NCBI GenBank assembly: GCA_000708835.1
Contig: DF236983.1
Span: 128,253-192,252 of the forward strand
Direction: 5' to 3'
From: Klebsormidium nitens
Lineage: Eukaryota > Streptophyta > Klebsormidiophyceae > Klebsormidiales > Klebsormidiaceae
Length of the DNA stretch: 64,000 bases
The notes under the pieces were generated by a model. It saw only the letters and a program-made list of their open reading frames with translations. It searched no databases and was not told the DNA's origin. The translations under genes and the position numbers were made by a program. The stretch's first letter is position 1; each line of letters starts with the position of its first letter. Positions 43,747-55,780 of this stretch are shown here, piece after piece.

Positions 43747-45088
43747 CAGAGGTAAGAACCTTGCCCAAATAATATCCCCATATCCTTCATTATATAGCAG
43801 ATGTGAGCATCACTAACGCAGCACAGATATGGTTCTATCTTGCAAACTTCCGCGGAGCTCGTATCTTGTCTCGTATGAAGTTTGACGAGCACGGCGGATT
43901 TGTTCGAGTCGAGTCGCTGCGCTATGCAACGGGTAACACAAACCTTCAAAAAGTATGGTTCTCTCACCATTTGTCAGTATGCAATATCTTGATCATTGAT
44001 CTGGCATGTGCCTTGCAGATTACACATGGATTCAGATCAAGCCCCGTTTTATAGAGGAACTTCAGATGGCTTCTTTAGTGATAGAAGATGGAAGACGTAT
44101 AACAGGTTGTGAGATGGTGATGACTCAGTTCGTCATAAGCACACAAAAAGGTGTGTTAGAAGTGCCGTCTGTGCTTCTACACAAACAAGCAAGCAAGTCC
44201 ATCCTTTCAAGCTTTCCTTAAGTTGACAGTTGGGAAACAAATACGGGCGTTTCATCGGTCACTTGAGCCCCTGAGCTTTCCAAGCGTCCCGCTTTTCGGA
44301 CCTACTACTCAGTGAGGTCAATGCAATCATGTCAAGTCCAATACTGAGCTGGAAGCCTAAGGAAGAGCAAAGCAGGATTGCAAACCAGCTCTTGGCATGG
44401 TCAGTCAAGTTCATGTGTGCTCTTATCAGGGCCATAGAAATCCTTAAACATGCCCACATGCATGAAATGTAGCATGTGCAGTTGCACCTTTTCGCAGTCA
44501 GGTGCAGACATGATCATGCTCGCGTGATTTCGCCGCGCTGCCGCCAGCCGCCATAGCTGGCGTATAGCCTGTCCTGAGCTACATCTGAGTACTATGTACA
44601 TGCCGCGATGTAAGATCACAACCAGTCGATTATCTTTATGCAGTTGCAAACATGTACTACTAATCCGGGCCTGCAAAAATTTATATGGTGCATGCATGCT
44701 AGATTGATCCAATTCATGCGACACCGTACATATCATTGCGGCACAGTATTCAAGCTCTGCATGCTTCAAGGCAGACGACTGTTGTGTCTTAATCCTAGCT
44801 TTCTTCGCGCCATGAATCTGGCTGGCTGGACTGACCAGCAAGTTGCATCCGATGCATCCGATAATCATGTGCCAATCGTGTAAGCTGGGACTGCCACGTA
44901 GTAAATAATATGCATATAATCTTAAGCTGGTCGCATCTGGTAATATTATTTTGACGGTTTATTGACAACGATGCCATGATGCATATGTATGTTTGCTGAA
45001 CTCTACGGCTCTTGAAGTGCCGGTGATCATGAGTAATATATCCAACACGTACGCAGTCGTGAGTGTTGTTGAAGCGCCTTCTACAGGT
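43747..45088. other. Intergenic region between convergent genes
   Basis: 3' flanks of COX5c (+) and the APLF-like gene (-). Somewhat AT-rich; I see no gene, RNA or clear repeat. Confidence 0.5.
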
Positions 45089-48000
45089 TTACGGATGGCG
45101 GAAGTCTCGGAGATGGTCTGGATTTTTCCTGCACGGTCGACGAAGTAACGTAAGGCCAGTGCAACCTAGACGTGCGGATTTCTTGAAAAGGTAAAAGAGG
45201 ACTTACCGCATTTGATTGAGCGATGGAAATACAGACTGAAGAATGGCCGCAGCGGGGTAAATGCAATGATCTAAGTCACCTCTCATGCATCGAACTTCGA
45301 CGAATCTTTTCATCCTCAAGATTCGCTCACAAAGTCACGTGTCCTTGTCTTCAACAAACACAACGCTTCCGTTGCCTTCCGTCTCGAATCCAAGCGAAAA
45401 ACGGAGGCAGACAATCTGGCCCTGCCTTTTGCAAAGCAGAGCAGACGGCACGCGCCTTCCCAAGAAACGGCCTCTAGTCAGAACCAGCCAGGATATTTAT
45501 TAAGTATTGACACTGTCTTTATGTTGAGAGACGGACAACTCAATACAGAAATAGCAAGCCCAGAAGCACCTTGAGGACAAAGCAAGTAGAAACCGGCTTA
45601 CTGCGAATCAATCGTCTCCTCAAAAATAGATGAGTGGAGACCTTGTGGCCTCTGCACATCACGTACCTGTAACACTTGCCGCCGTACTTGCACATCGGCC
45701 GCGTATCTGTGGCGGCCTGCTTTCCCTTCGGCTTCCGCTTTGGCGCATTTGGATCCTCCTCATCCTGCACCACGTGATACGCCTTGATTAGAGCTCACTC
45801 CCAGTCAGCTTCCGAAAGTCCGTTCTTGTACGTACCGCTCTCTTATATTCTGCTCATCTGGAACCCGCCTCGTAAACTCCGCTTTTTTGCACCCTGCTTT
45901 TTGCGCTTCGCCCCTCCGTGGGTCAGCTCGCTTGGAATCCAATTCGTTTCGTCTCTTACTCTCTGCTCTCTTACGATCACCTACTGAATGTCGCTGGCTG
46001 ATCCTGATGCTCCATCGCATCTAGCTGAAACACGTACACTCACGAGCACAGACCAGCATCCCGCCCCTCTACGGACACTGAATTTTTTTCGATGCTCGCC
46101 ATGCTCAGATTGTCAAACCACTTGACTAGGTTGGGAGATGAAAGTCTCTCGAAATTACTCACAAAAAATAGATAAATATAGCTCAGAGGCTCAATAAATC
46201 GGTAATCAAGAGCTTGAATCAAAAGGGTGATGGCGCCACCTATTAAGAAACTTCAGGGGACTGTCTTCGAGAAGGTAGAGACGAAAACAGTGGTTTGGCC
46301 ATGCACGAATCTGGAGCAGAGTCGAATACTTTAATTGCAAAATGTGCGGGTCAGCACAGATTGAAAACCGCCCAAAACGAACTCATTCTTACTTCCCACT
46401 CCTCTTCCTCGTCTTCGTCGCTCGCCTCCTCCTCCTGCTCCTCTTCTTCATCCACGATGAAATCCAGATCCTCAGCGGTTGGCTCGTCCTCTCCAGACTC
46501 CTCTTCGCTCTCGCTCTCCTTCCTCCCTTTCCGTCCGCCCGTCTTTTCCGCCGAAGCGGGCGCCTTCCTCCCTGCTCCGCCTTTACCCTTCGGCGCCTCC
46601 TCTTTCTTCCCACTCGACTTGGCCCCTTTCGCACTTCTCCTTCCCCCGCTTCTTCCTCTCGCAGAAGTCCCCTCGTCCTCAGATCCCCCCTCGTCCTGAA
46701 CTTTGTCTGCAACTTCCTTTGCCTTTCTCGACTTCGCACTTTTTGCACTTTTCTCTTTCTCTCCCCTCCATCTCCGACTGAGTTCTTTGTCCTCAGACTC
46801 ATCAGCGACCTGCTTTCTCCGGCCCCTTGACCGGTCGTGCGACCTTGTTGCGACAGCTGGCGCCCGCCCCGAACCCCTCAGACCCTTCTCCACTTCTTCG
46901 ACCTCCTCCGCTTCTTCTTCCGAATCGCCCGTCCACTCATCCTCATCGTCTTCCCCCTTTTTACTCCTCTCCCTCGCCGCGCTTTTCCGGGGGCCTGCTT
47001 TTGCGCCTCCCCGCGCCCCCCCTCGAGGCGCTCCCCCCCCCTTTTCTTGCTCTTCCTCGTCGAATGGTTCTTCGTCCGAGTCGTCTTCCTTTTTGGACGG
47101 CCCGATCTGCCAGGTCCAAGGACGCGTGTTGTGGGCCTTCTTCTGGTCGTACTGGTCGAACTCCTCGCCTTCAACAAGAAGGCCGTATTCTGCAACCACA
47201 AACGTCTCCGTCAAGGTCTTTTTCTCCGCCATTCCCTGAGCACACATTTCCGGGGGTTTCACTTACCGCTTCTCGGCCGCCTCGGTCGACATAAGAATCT
47301 TGGATCATGAGCTCCGTAGATGCAGATTCCATGGTTCTCTGCAATTCTATATTCGCGTTCTGCGAACTCGGAACTCTTCGAAGATCAGTTCTGAAAGCAA
47401 TGGTGAAGCGATCGATTCATCAACTTAGAAAGGCTGCCACTCAAACCGAACTCTTTCTAATCGACCGGGGGACCCCCATCTGAAATTGTTCTGGACGTCC
47501 AAACCGGATAGTCCAAAGCATCACGTTGCTTTTAAATCCAGGAAGTCCAGAGCATTGCGTTCTTGCCGAAAGGGACTAGCTGTCAAACGGACTTCGAGAA
47601 GCGCCAGCACGGTTGATTTGAGAAAGCTTCCTACATCGACTCGTTTCCCAATTTACTCCCGGACGGACAGGAAGTCTCGCTGGCTCCGCAACATCTCACG
47701 TTCTACTTCATATCAGCGGTAAATGCAGTATGGCCTTTCAGCTAAACGTGCTCAGAGCAGCGAAAACCAAGAAGAGGACAGACATTCTTGGTGGAGCAAA
47801 GGATCTGAAAGTCTGTAGTCCTCAGACGGGAACGTAACCACGTCCTGCGGATGTTTGCGCTTGCCTTTGATTGGGTCAAACGCAGCCGGCGGCCCCGCTT
47901 CTTGCTGGCCCACTCCAGATCTCCGCCCCCGCTTCGAGTCTGGAGGCGTGCCCTCATCAGCACCTCTCTCCCTGTCGCCATCCTCGTCGCCACCCAAGTC

Positions 48001-48798
48001 TAGTTCCTTATCCCGTTTACCTTTCCGCACATCCGACTTCTGTACTGCGCTCCCAACTGCCCGCATATCTGCCATCCTACCAACGTCCTCAACTTTCTGC
48101 TCTCGTCTTCGCTTGCCGTCACCTTGCACGCCAATCTCGTTCCCCTCTCCTCGCCCTCTCTTGCTTCCCGCCTTTCCCCCATACTTCGACGAGTGTCCGC
48201 TGGCTGCCTTTTCATCGTTGGGCTCTTCCTCGTACGCCCCCTCTTCCGTGCCCACCGCCCCTGTAGCATGCTCTTCTTCCCCCTCTTCCCCTCCTCGGTC
48301 TCTACGCTTTCTCTCTCCATGCTTTGTCGACCCTTCCATCGCTTCTTGCACCCTCCCTGACAGCCCTCTCTTCTCGGGGGCCCTCACTGTGTAAAAACAA
48401 GGCTTCACTATCGACAGTGAGACTCGGTCTCCAGGGTCCAGCCAGCACCCCTCCCCCTGCTCCAGAAACCTCACCTCCGTCTTCCCCCCCACCCCTTTCT
48501 CCTTACTTTCCACCTCCCCTTGGAGCAAAACGCAAATTGGGTTTGGCCCCAGTGCCTCCACTCTAACCCTGTGCTTCTTTCCCCCCTTTCCGGAACCCCC
48601 TCTGAGCGGAGCCTTTTCCCACCAGTTGTCAGGGGGAGGCGCATCGTCTTCCTCAGTGAAGACCTCCTCTGCTTTTATGGAAGCTTGGTTCTTGGCGATG
48701 GTGCGGTCTTCGGTGGAGATCCCGGAGCCCCGCCCAATCAACTTCAGGGAGGAGAGGGGCAATTGGACGAGGGTGCCGTCGTCCCCAACAATCTCCAT
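45089..48798 (-). CDS. APLF-like protein: FHA domain, acidic/basic linker, C-terminal PBZ zinc finger
   Basis: Five exons keep phase: 47865-48798, 47267-47338, 46393-47189, 45667-45764, 45089-45128, giving about 646 residues. The first ~125 residues look like the FHA domain of the APLF/PNKP/aprataxin group (LKLIGRGSGISTEDRTIAKN, then a second half near VSLSIVKPCFYTVR), which binds phosphorylated XRCC1/XRCC4. A long charged linker follows, rich in Glu/Asp and Lys/Arg clusters likely to act as nuclear signals. The last two exons join to RPMCKYGGKCYRKNPDHLRD + FRHP-stop, a perfect PBZ finger (C-x5-C-x6-H-x5-H) that binds poly(ADP-ribose). Together these suggest a break-repair adaptor recruited by PARP signalling. 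Exon 1 seems to use a GC donor (AAAG|GCAAGC). FHA recognition residues are partly changed (IAKNQ instead of SRxH). The PBZ exons are firm; exon 1-2 joining is inference from phase. Confidence 0.8.
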
Positions 48799-50448
48799 GG
48801 CCACTGTCGATCAGCAGTCTGCAAGACCGAAGGCAAGGGGTTAACAGGAAGGGGCATAGAGAAGTCGGGCATGGAGAAGGTGTTGCAAAAAGTATTTGCT
48901 CGGAGGCTAGCCTATGGCCCATTCAGGGGGTCCTTCTGATGAAACATAGTTGATTGCAGCTTTGTGAAAGATTTGGATGCTGCGAAGCACTGTGTACCAG
49001 AGTTGTTTGGTATGAGGCTGATCCAAAAGGAAGGGTGTCCAAAGAGGACGGAGCGAAACTCAGCGAGTTCTACATTCGAGCCATCTTTTCAGAAGCAGAT
49101 GCTCGATCCTTGGAACCTTCCAGAAGGTAGCACTGAAACTAAAAGGCATCTTCAGATATAAGACGGAGGGTGAGGCCCACCCCGTTGGGTCTGCCAGGAC
49201 TTGTGCAGGAAGAAGCTAACGGTCGAACAAGCTGATTCAAGGGAAAGAAGGGTTGCTTACACTTAGAACAACCACTTCTTAAAATCCTGCTTGCAAAAAG
49301 TGGTTACAAAGTGCAGCTTGGTCGGCAGACCCTCCCTGCCCCAGTTTTTCGATGAGCCCAAAGGCCCCTTGATTCCTGACACTCCTTCGCAATGAGACAC
49401 CGCCGCTATCAGATTCACAGTGAACAACTGTGCCTTCGTCTGAAAATGCATCCAAGCGGGATACTTTTAGTCCATTGAGTCAAATGAAGAGCAAGACACA
49501 GCTTCAACACTGCGAGAAAACTTCTAATGCTGCCTCTCAGCCTTTTCTTACTGGGGCAACGCGAACCACTGGAATATGGATTCCAGCTCACCACTTATTG
49601 CACACTGCGGCTGGACAGCTCCGCCCTGAATCCTGCGCATTACTGTGTGTGGACTCTGGAGCTCCTCCTCAGCCTGCTCTGCACAGCTCGCATGCATGCT
49701 CGACTTTCCTTCCTTGTGAGGCTCAGCTAAAAAACTCGGTCCTTAATTTTCAAAAATACACATAAGTACTGGATTTCAGCTCAAATTGGGAAAACCTGGG
49801 GTTTCAACCGGCTGCCGGCGCGCTTAAATCGAGAACCGGCGGCTCTCGCCACCGCCGGTGACGCTGTTCTAGCTTGGTTCTGCCCTGGTTCTGCCGTCTT
49901 TAGCAACCGTCGACTCTCGTTCATGCAAGTTGCAGACCTCGGGACGAGGGCCCGCGGGATTTTATCGTCAAATTCCCGCGGGCCCTCGTGTCCACACGAA
50001 TTTTGTTGATCTCAACATTGTCAATGCTGAGCAGCCAAAGTTGTCACTGTCAGCCGCCAGCAGGCAGCTCCGACAATGCCAATGGTGTGCGTGTGAATTG
50101 GAGCTCCATCCTCAGTCCATGATTCTGTTGCTTTGATTTTGCTCTGATCTGAGCTACCCCTAGCTTGAACCGCAACCTTGAAGCCATGTCTCTGATCGCG
50201 TGTTGTGTCCCAGCCTCTTGAAGTTCTTTCTAGTTCCACCAACCCTTTGTTCTAGCACAATCTCAGCACAATAAGCTGTCATGTTCTTTCCTGTCAATGT
50301 GGCGAACGTGGCTTGCCTGTGGGGATCTTCTGGCTGCTTAGAAATTCTCTCTGGCTGGTGCGCTGTCGAGATTATGCGCTGCTAATTGAATGGAACAGTA
50401 TCCTTGGGCCTCATCAAGCTACATAGTTGATGCTGCAAAAGTAGAGCA
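48799..50448. promoter_or_regulatory. Shared upstream region of APLF-like and antiporter genes
   Basis: Divergent 1.65-kb spacer holding both promoters. It includes a GC-rich perfect hairpin at 49944-49989 but no supported gene. Short frames here show no similarity or splice logic. Confidence 0.45.
49944..49989. repeat. Perfect 16-bp inverted repeat (hairpin)
   Basis: ACGAGGGCCCGCGGGA (49944-49959) is followed after a 14-base AT-rich loop by its exact reverse complement (49974-49989). Such a strong GC stem could extrude as a cruciform, be a foldback element tip, or fold in an RNA. No family match is known to me. Confidence 0.85.
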
Positions 50449-53400
50449 ATGGCTGGCGACGCTGCGGCAGCAGATGGTGCAGCGGCAGTCACATTTGTGG
50501 GAGCAGTGGCCCTGTTGCTCGGTGTGGTCACCTTGAAACTGCAAATGTGGCTGCCACTCCCATATACGGCCCTCTTATTGGTAAGCACAATATGCCTTCT
50601 GGATGGCCTTCACATAGGTACGTACTTGCCAGTCAGCTGCGGTGCAATTGAGAGGCTGAAATGGTATCTCATAGACTGTACCTGCTGATGTTACTGAAGT
50701 GAGCTGAACTTGCAACCTGCAAATGCTCTTCGTCCACCTGGAATATATTAGAAGAAGGCCTATCAAAGATCCTCTCGTTGAGAGACAGTGCCAGAGACTT
50801 GAGTTAATGCTGCTAGGTTGTCCAGCTTCACCAACGCCAACCACTAACAAACAGTCAAGCAACAGGGGTTTGTTCTTCAGCCTTACTCATAGTATCCATG
50901 TGACAGCTCGTTGTGCGTTCTCTCCTGTAGATCTGGGGCCTGGTCCTTGGCATCTGCAACGAGACATTCACTAGCGGCTGGGGTGTCTACGGCGAAGGCG
51001 TCACAAGTTGGCGGGTAGGCATCTGTTTCCAAAGTATTCCCTTCACTGCCGCTTACATCGAGGGGGGTCCAGCCTCTTAAAGGTCAATCTTCTCTGGTTC
51101 CGTTGCTGACGTTCTTGTTCATCCCAGGCACGTTTCTGAGTGTGGGAGAACTATACAACGAGTCACTGTGGTTTACCCAAAACTTAACGCTGCGTGTCCT
51201 GCAGAACATCCCCCCTCACTTCATCCTCAGCGTTCTCCTCCCTGGCATCTTGTTTGGCGCCACCTTCGCAATGCCCAAGGCTGTGCTGCGGCGCAGCTTC
51301 CCGCACATCCTCTTACTGGGCGTCCTTGGCGTTCTCATGGGGATTGTCCTGACTGCCGTGTTTGCTCGCTACGTCCTTCCCTACGATTGGACCTGGCACG
51401 AGTGCCTGCTCTTCGGCTCAGTGCTGTCGGCAACGGACCCAGTCGCTGTTGTGGCTGTACTCAAGGAGGTGAGCAAGCGGTGCCTCTAGTCTTCTTTGAA
51501 CAGAGTTCGTACAAGAGCCAGGTATGGCTGCTGACGATTAGGCCTTCTTGTTGTTAGGACATTGCATTGATTCACAAGCTTGTCAGGCTCCGCAATTGCG
51601 TAGAAGACTGGTCCTTATCACCTCAGCGGGATCTGTGTGTTATTCGGTGTTAATCCGCCACTAAGCCTCTCTTCGCGTTAGCTAGTCTTGGAATCCTCAC
51701 TTGTTCGCATGTGCCTCTCCAACCTGTTTGCATGTGGAGTTTCAAGCCTGGAAGTCGATTGAAGCATCGAAGTTTGTTCGCTCTTTCCTGATACATCAGG
51801 CGAAGTAAAGAGAACCGGTATGCTTCCAGCGTGCAGCTTCGGGTACCGGATGAGTTGACCGTCGTGGTGGACGGCGAAGCGCTTGTCGATGACGGCGTGG
51901 CTGCGGTTATGTACATCGTGTGCACTGTGAGTGCGGCTTTGCCCTCTTCCCTGAATACAAAGACGGCGATACGCGAGATTGCATCCCGCTCTCAATCCCG
52001 GTTCGAGTGCTTCGTTGCCTTTCGTCGCGTGTCGTTGCTTCGTGAGCTGAAGTCATCATCTCGCTGTTCATACTTCCTGCTCAGGTCATTGATTATCTTC
52101 GTGAACCCTGGCCAATACTACGATTATCAGTACTGGACAGAAAACGATTGGTCAATTTGCAGGGCCTCGTACAAGGAAACGGCACAACTGCGGGCGCTAT
52201 TGTGCGCACGCTCTGCCGCCAGTCGCTTGCCGGCCCCGCTATCGGGCTCGCCTTTGGGCTGCTCTTGGTATTCGGAATCGATTACTGGCCCGCCGACGGA
52301 TACATCACGGAGCTCGGCCTGACTTTGGCGGCGAGCTTTGGGGCGTTCACGCTTGCAGAAGACGTTCTGCAGAGCAATGGCATCTTGTGTGTGGTTACGT
52401 GCGGCTTCGTGTACGCATTGCTCGCGAAGCGGGAAGAGAGCGCGGCAAAGGCGCTGGAGTCCTTTTGGTGAGCTTTGAGTCACCTCCATACTTTCAAATT
52501 GTGTTCGTATCTGCACAGCAAGTCCGAATGTTTCACTCCGTCGCTGCTTCGAGAGCAGGGTCTCAGCGCATCTATGCCACGTGTACTATGAGGCACCGAA
52601 GAACAGCGTCGCGTCAGGAAGCTCTTATTCTAGATTCGGCCTTCCGTGCGCTCTCCCGTTCCTATATCCAGAAGATTTTCGCACCATCTGTTAGGGCAGC
52701 CTAATCAAGCAAGAATTTGCGGATTGAGCGAAGTACACACGGTACTATCACCGCGAATGGCTTCCCGCCGATGGACGGCCGCTTAGACAGCTTCTCAAAC
52801 GAACGTGAGAACGCGTCCTTTGCTCATGGTGATTTTGCTTCTTCTCTGCCTTTCAGGTCTTCGTTAGAGTGGTGCCTCAACACGTTGCTGTTCGTGTTGA
52901 TCGGTGTCGTGGTGGCGGGGCGGACATACGAGGGGCATGATGTGTTGCCAGGCAATGACAACATCGATTTGAGCGACTATGGTTTCGCGGTGTTGCTGTG
53001 GCTGGCCTTGCTGGTAAGCACGCATGCCGCGCGCTTTGGATGCCCATCTATTCGACTACGCTTTCGACGAGCGGCCTTCACCAACGACTCTAAGCGCGAA
53101 GTGCTGTTTAAAGCTTGTAAGCTGACTTCGCAGAAGTTCTTCACCGTCGTAGTGGGGTGATAGACAGCAGAAGCACAGGGAGAACACAGTCTTCCAAAAA
53201 CTTGACTTCGAAGCAATGAAGAACAACTTGCACGTCAAGATTCCAATCCAACGTTCGGGCCGTCCTCGCAGGGCAGTTGATCAGAAAGCCACTAATGTTA
53301 ATCTCAATGACATCGGGGTCCCACTGAGAAGTACGTTAAAACTGCCGGCCTTGGAGCACACTCCGCACGTTCGATGCCTTTCTAGACAATGAGCCGCCGT

Positions 53401-54141
53401 TGCAGTCTGAACCATAGTGCAAGCCCGGTGATCACCTGGGAGCCGTCTTGCCAATTTTTCTGATCTATCTTCCGCAGGTAGTCCGGACGATTGATGTAGC
53501 ACTCCTTTGGCCCTTGCTCGCGCACACCGGACATGGTTTCTCTATAAAAGGCGCTCTGGTAACCATATGGAGTGGGCTCAGGGGAGTCGTCGGTGTCGCA
53601 CTCGCGTTGCTGGTCTTCTTAGACCCGGCTATTTCTAACGAGGGGTATAAACTGCGGGTGCTTTTCTTTATGGGTTCCACGGTCTGCCTGACCGTGCTCG
53701 TGCAAGGCAGTTTGATCACACCACTCCTCAAGGTGAGTTTATTTCATTGACTCTCCGTTTTAGGAGTATGGTGATGGAAGGATCGAGCACGGATATGCTC
53801 AGTCTTTGGAGTTGGTGGAGACTCCTCACATCTTTTTGTGTGGAACTTCTCCTATCTTCGTCTCTGTTTTCCATTCTAAGTTGCAATTGCGAGTGAAACG
53901 CTTTGGCGCTGATGTCGGTCGGCTACCAAGACGTCAATCCATGATGTTTCTGTGCAACGTCTTTCCATGTGTATGTTGTGCAGCATAAATCAATGGGAAT
54001 GTTGTGCAGGTACTGCAATTGGTAGACACCACCGGAAGTTTCCCAGGCGCCCAAACCCCTTCAGATGAGTCAGGTCGGTCTGTGACCCGAAGTACCGAGT
54101 TGACGGCAATCACGTTGCAGCCGAAGCAAGAATTGCGTTGA
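50449..54141 (+). CDS. Cation/proton antiporter, CPA1/SOS1-like transmembrane core
   Basis: Eight exons (50449-50580, 50931-51014, 51205-51468, 51837-51926, 52163-52467, 52857-53013, 53478-53732, 54010-54141) join in phase to 472 residues. It would exchange Na+ or K+ for H+ across a membrane. Landmarks in order are LPLPYTALLLIWGLVLGI (first helices), VLLPGILFGATFAMPK (position of the amiloride-site helix), GSVLSATDPVAVVAVLKE (conserved DPV), LTVVVDGEALVDDGVAAVMY (ion-binding helix), and WSGLRGVVGVALALLVF (conserved Arg helix). About twelve membrane helices fit. It aligns best by eye with plant SOS1, but the long cytosolic SOS1 tail is missing; the C-terminus is only ~45 polar residues. The ion-binding pair is Asp-Asp where CPA1 members have Asn-Asp. 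The last exon is placed by splice sites and phase only. Confidence 0.88.
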
Positions 54142-55780
54142 CAAGCCTCTACAAAGGTGGTTAAACATAGTTATCCGAGGGTTTCCGCTTTCTAGGTCTG
54201 GTTGGCGCACGCATAAGTAGAAGGTCGTGACTCTGCGAGTTTGTTGAATCACTGATTGCTGCTGCTTGACTTTTTTGCATGAGAAGCAAAGTGACTTTTT
54301 TTAAGTCAAATCGCTCAAAAGTGCCGCATGTTCTGGCTTCAGCCTTACAGTAAGTTTGCAGTTTTGATGTGTGGATGCAGCCGTGTGCAACATTTGTCTT
54401 GTACTCTGATGCTTTGCAAGTTGTGCAGCATGCAAGTCGGTAGTCATGCACCATCGAATCCATATGCATCAGATACCATGATGTTATAAATCTTTTGCTC
54501 AATTGCTACACGAAATTGGATCATGCTCTCCGGGCATACGTTACACGAACTTCTTCATGCATGTGTATACCGGTATATTTCATGACGTCAAGGAGCTCTC
54601 AAGCCTTGAGATTGTGACTGACGGCATCACAGGCTGGGGTCCTGGAACTGGGACGCATGCGGAGATGCGGTGCTGGAGCAAGCACCCCTCTGGAGTCTGG
54701 ACGAGCAAGATTTGAAGCAGACTGGCGCACATGTGCGCTGGTTATCCAATCAGAATGGCTGACCTTGTACGACGTGTTCCACGTGGACTCCTCTGAACGA
54801 ATCACAATCGAGCCTCGGCTCGAGCGTTGCACTGAACATTTCAAATCTTCCGGGTGGCCTGCTTGCTGCTCACAATTGCTGAATTGTGATTGACAAAGCA
54901 TGCAGACCCAGGTCCAGGACTGGGATGCAGGAGGTACTTTGCACGTCCTCTGAGACGATATTTTGCCAATGCTACCCTTAGCGACCAATTGTGCACGATG
55001 TTGCAGCTTGCAAGGCTGGTTTGATTCAGCGCTGGTGGACGGTTGCGGGCGGTGTTGGCCTGTGAAAGGCACATCAGGCACTTTCCGTTTTGACTGGACC
55101 ACAAGTCTGGGGAGCAGGGCGGACGAGACAAGATGGTATGCTTTCACTTGTCCGAAGTTCTTGCTGGAGTAGCTCTTGAGTGTTCACTGCGATCCCTTCA
55201 AATCAGCAACTTTTAGCAAAAACAGCATAAATCACGGCTGTCTTGTCTGGAATCCAGACACTCAAGTGCAGTGCAGAAAGCATTTGCCTGTGTTTGGGGC
55301 TCTCGCATGCAACTCAAAGACCTTGAGGCAGCATCGGGTCATTGTGGCCCTATGCCTTCATGGTTCACCTTTCAATTTGAAGGGGACACTTTCAATCACA
55401 TTTCTGACTTGAGAGGGCACTTGCTTGATCACTGTAACTTGTAAAACATTGGCTGCTCTTACACACCAGCTACCTTCAGGAGCGTGGCGTCTAAAAATTA
55501 GTGTCGCGCCTACGAATCGCTGAAGCATACTGGGGTACCCCCTCAAGTTGCTCCTCATTTGGTTTAGTTGAAAGCTTGGCCAAGACGGCCACGGATCGTC
55601 ACAAGAGTCCGTTGGACACCTGTCCTATTGGTCACCCTTCTCTCAAGCATGCCCCATTTTAAACCATGCCCTCAGCCACCTCTATCTCAATCATGCCCCA
55701 ACTGGCATCCTACGCTCTGCTTATCAGCGCAGCTGGACCGATTGCTTTGGTGACTCACTGCAAATCCCATTCCGCTGCAG
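54142..55780. other. Unassigned region upstream of the second MYND gene
   Basis: The first exon(s) of the MYND gene starting in this model at 55781 should be here, but I could not fix an ATG with a phase-0 donor. Two stretches (54540-54715 and 55020-55170, plus strand) translate into protein-like sequence, for example TFRFDWTTSLGSRADETRW, yet match no family I know. They may be missed exons or decayed coding sequence. Confidence 0.35.

Noticed and set aside
47232-47266. A separate gene starting MAEKKTLTETF, or a 31-base intron before it
   Set aside because: The 31-base intron is too short. Using the next acceptor (TTGCAG|AATACGG) gives a 77-base intron that keeps phase from exon 2 to the PBZ exons.
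46342-48570. Ser/Pro/Leu-rich plus-strand frames over the APLF-like gene
   Set aside because: They arise from reading the antisense of Glu/Lys/Arg-rich codons; no start or splice context supports them.
51103-51204. Extending antiporter exon 3 upstream to the frame containing GTFLSVGELYNES
   Set aside because: Its acceptor would put exon 2 out of phase. The acceptor at 51204 (CCTGCAG|AACATC) restores phase and aligns with SOS1.
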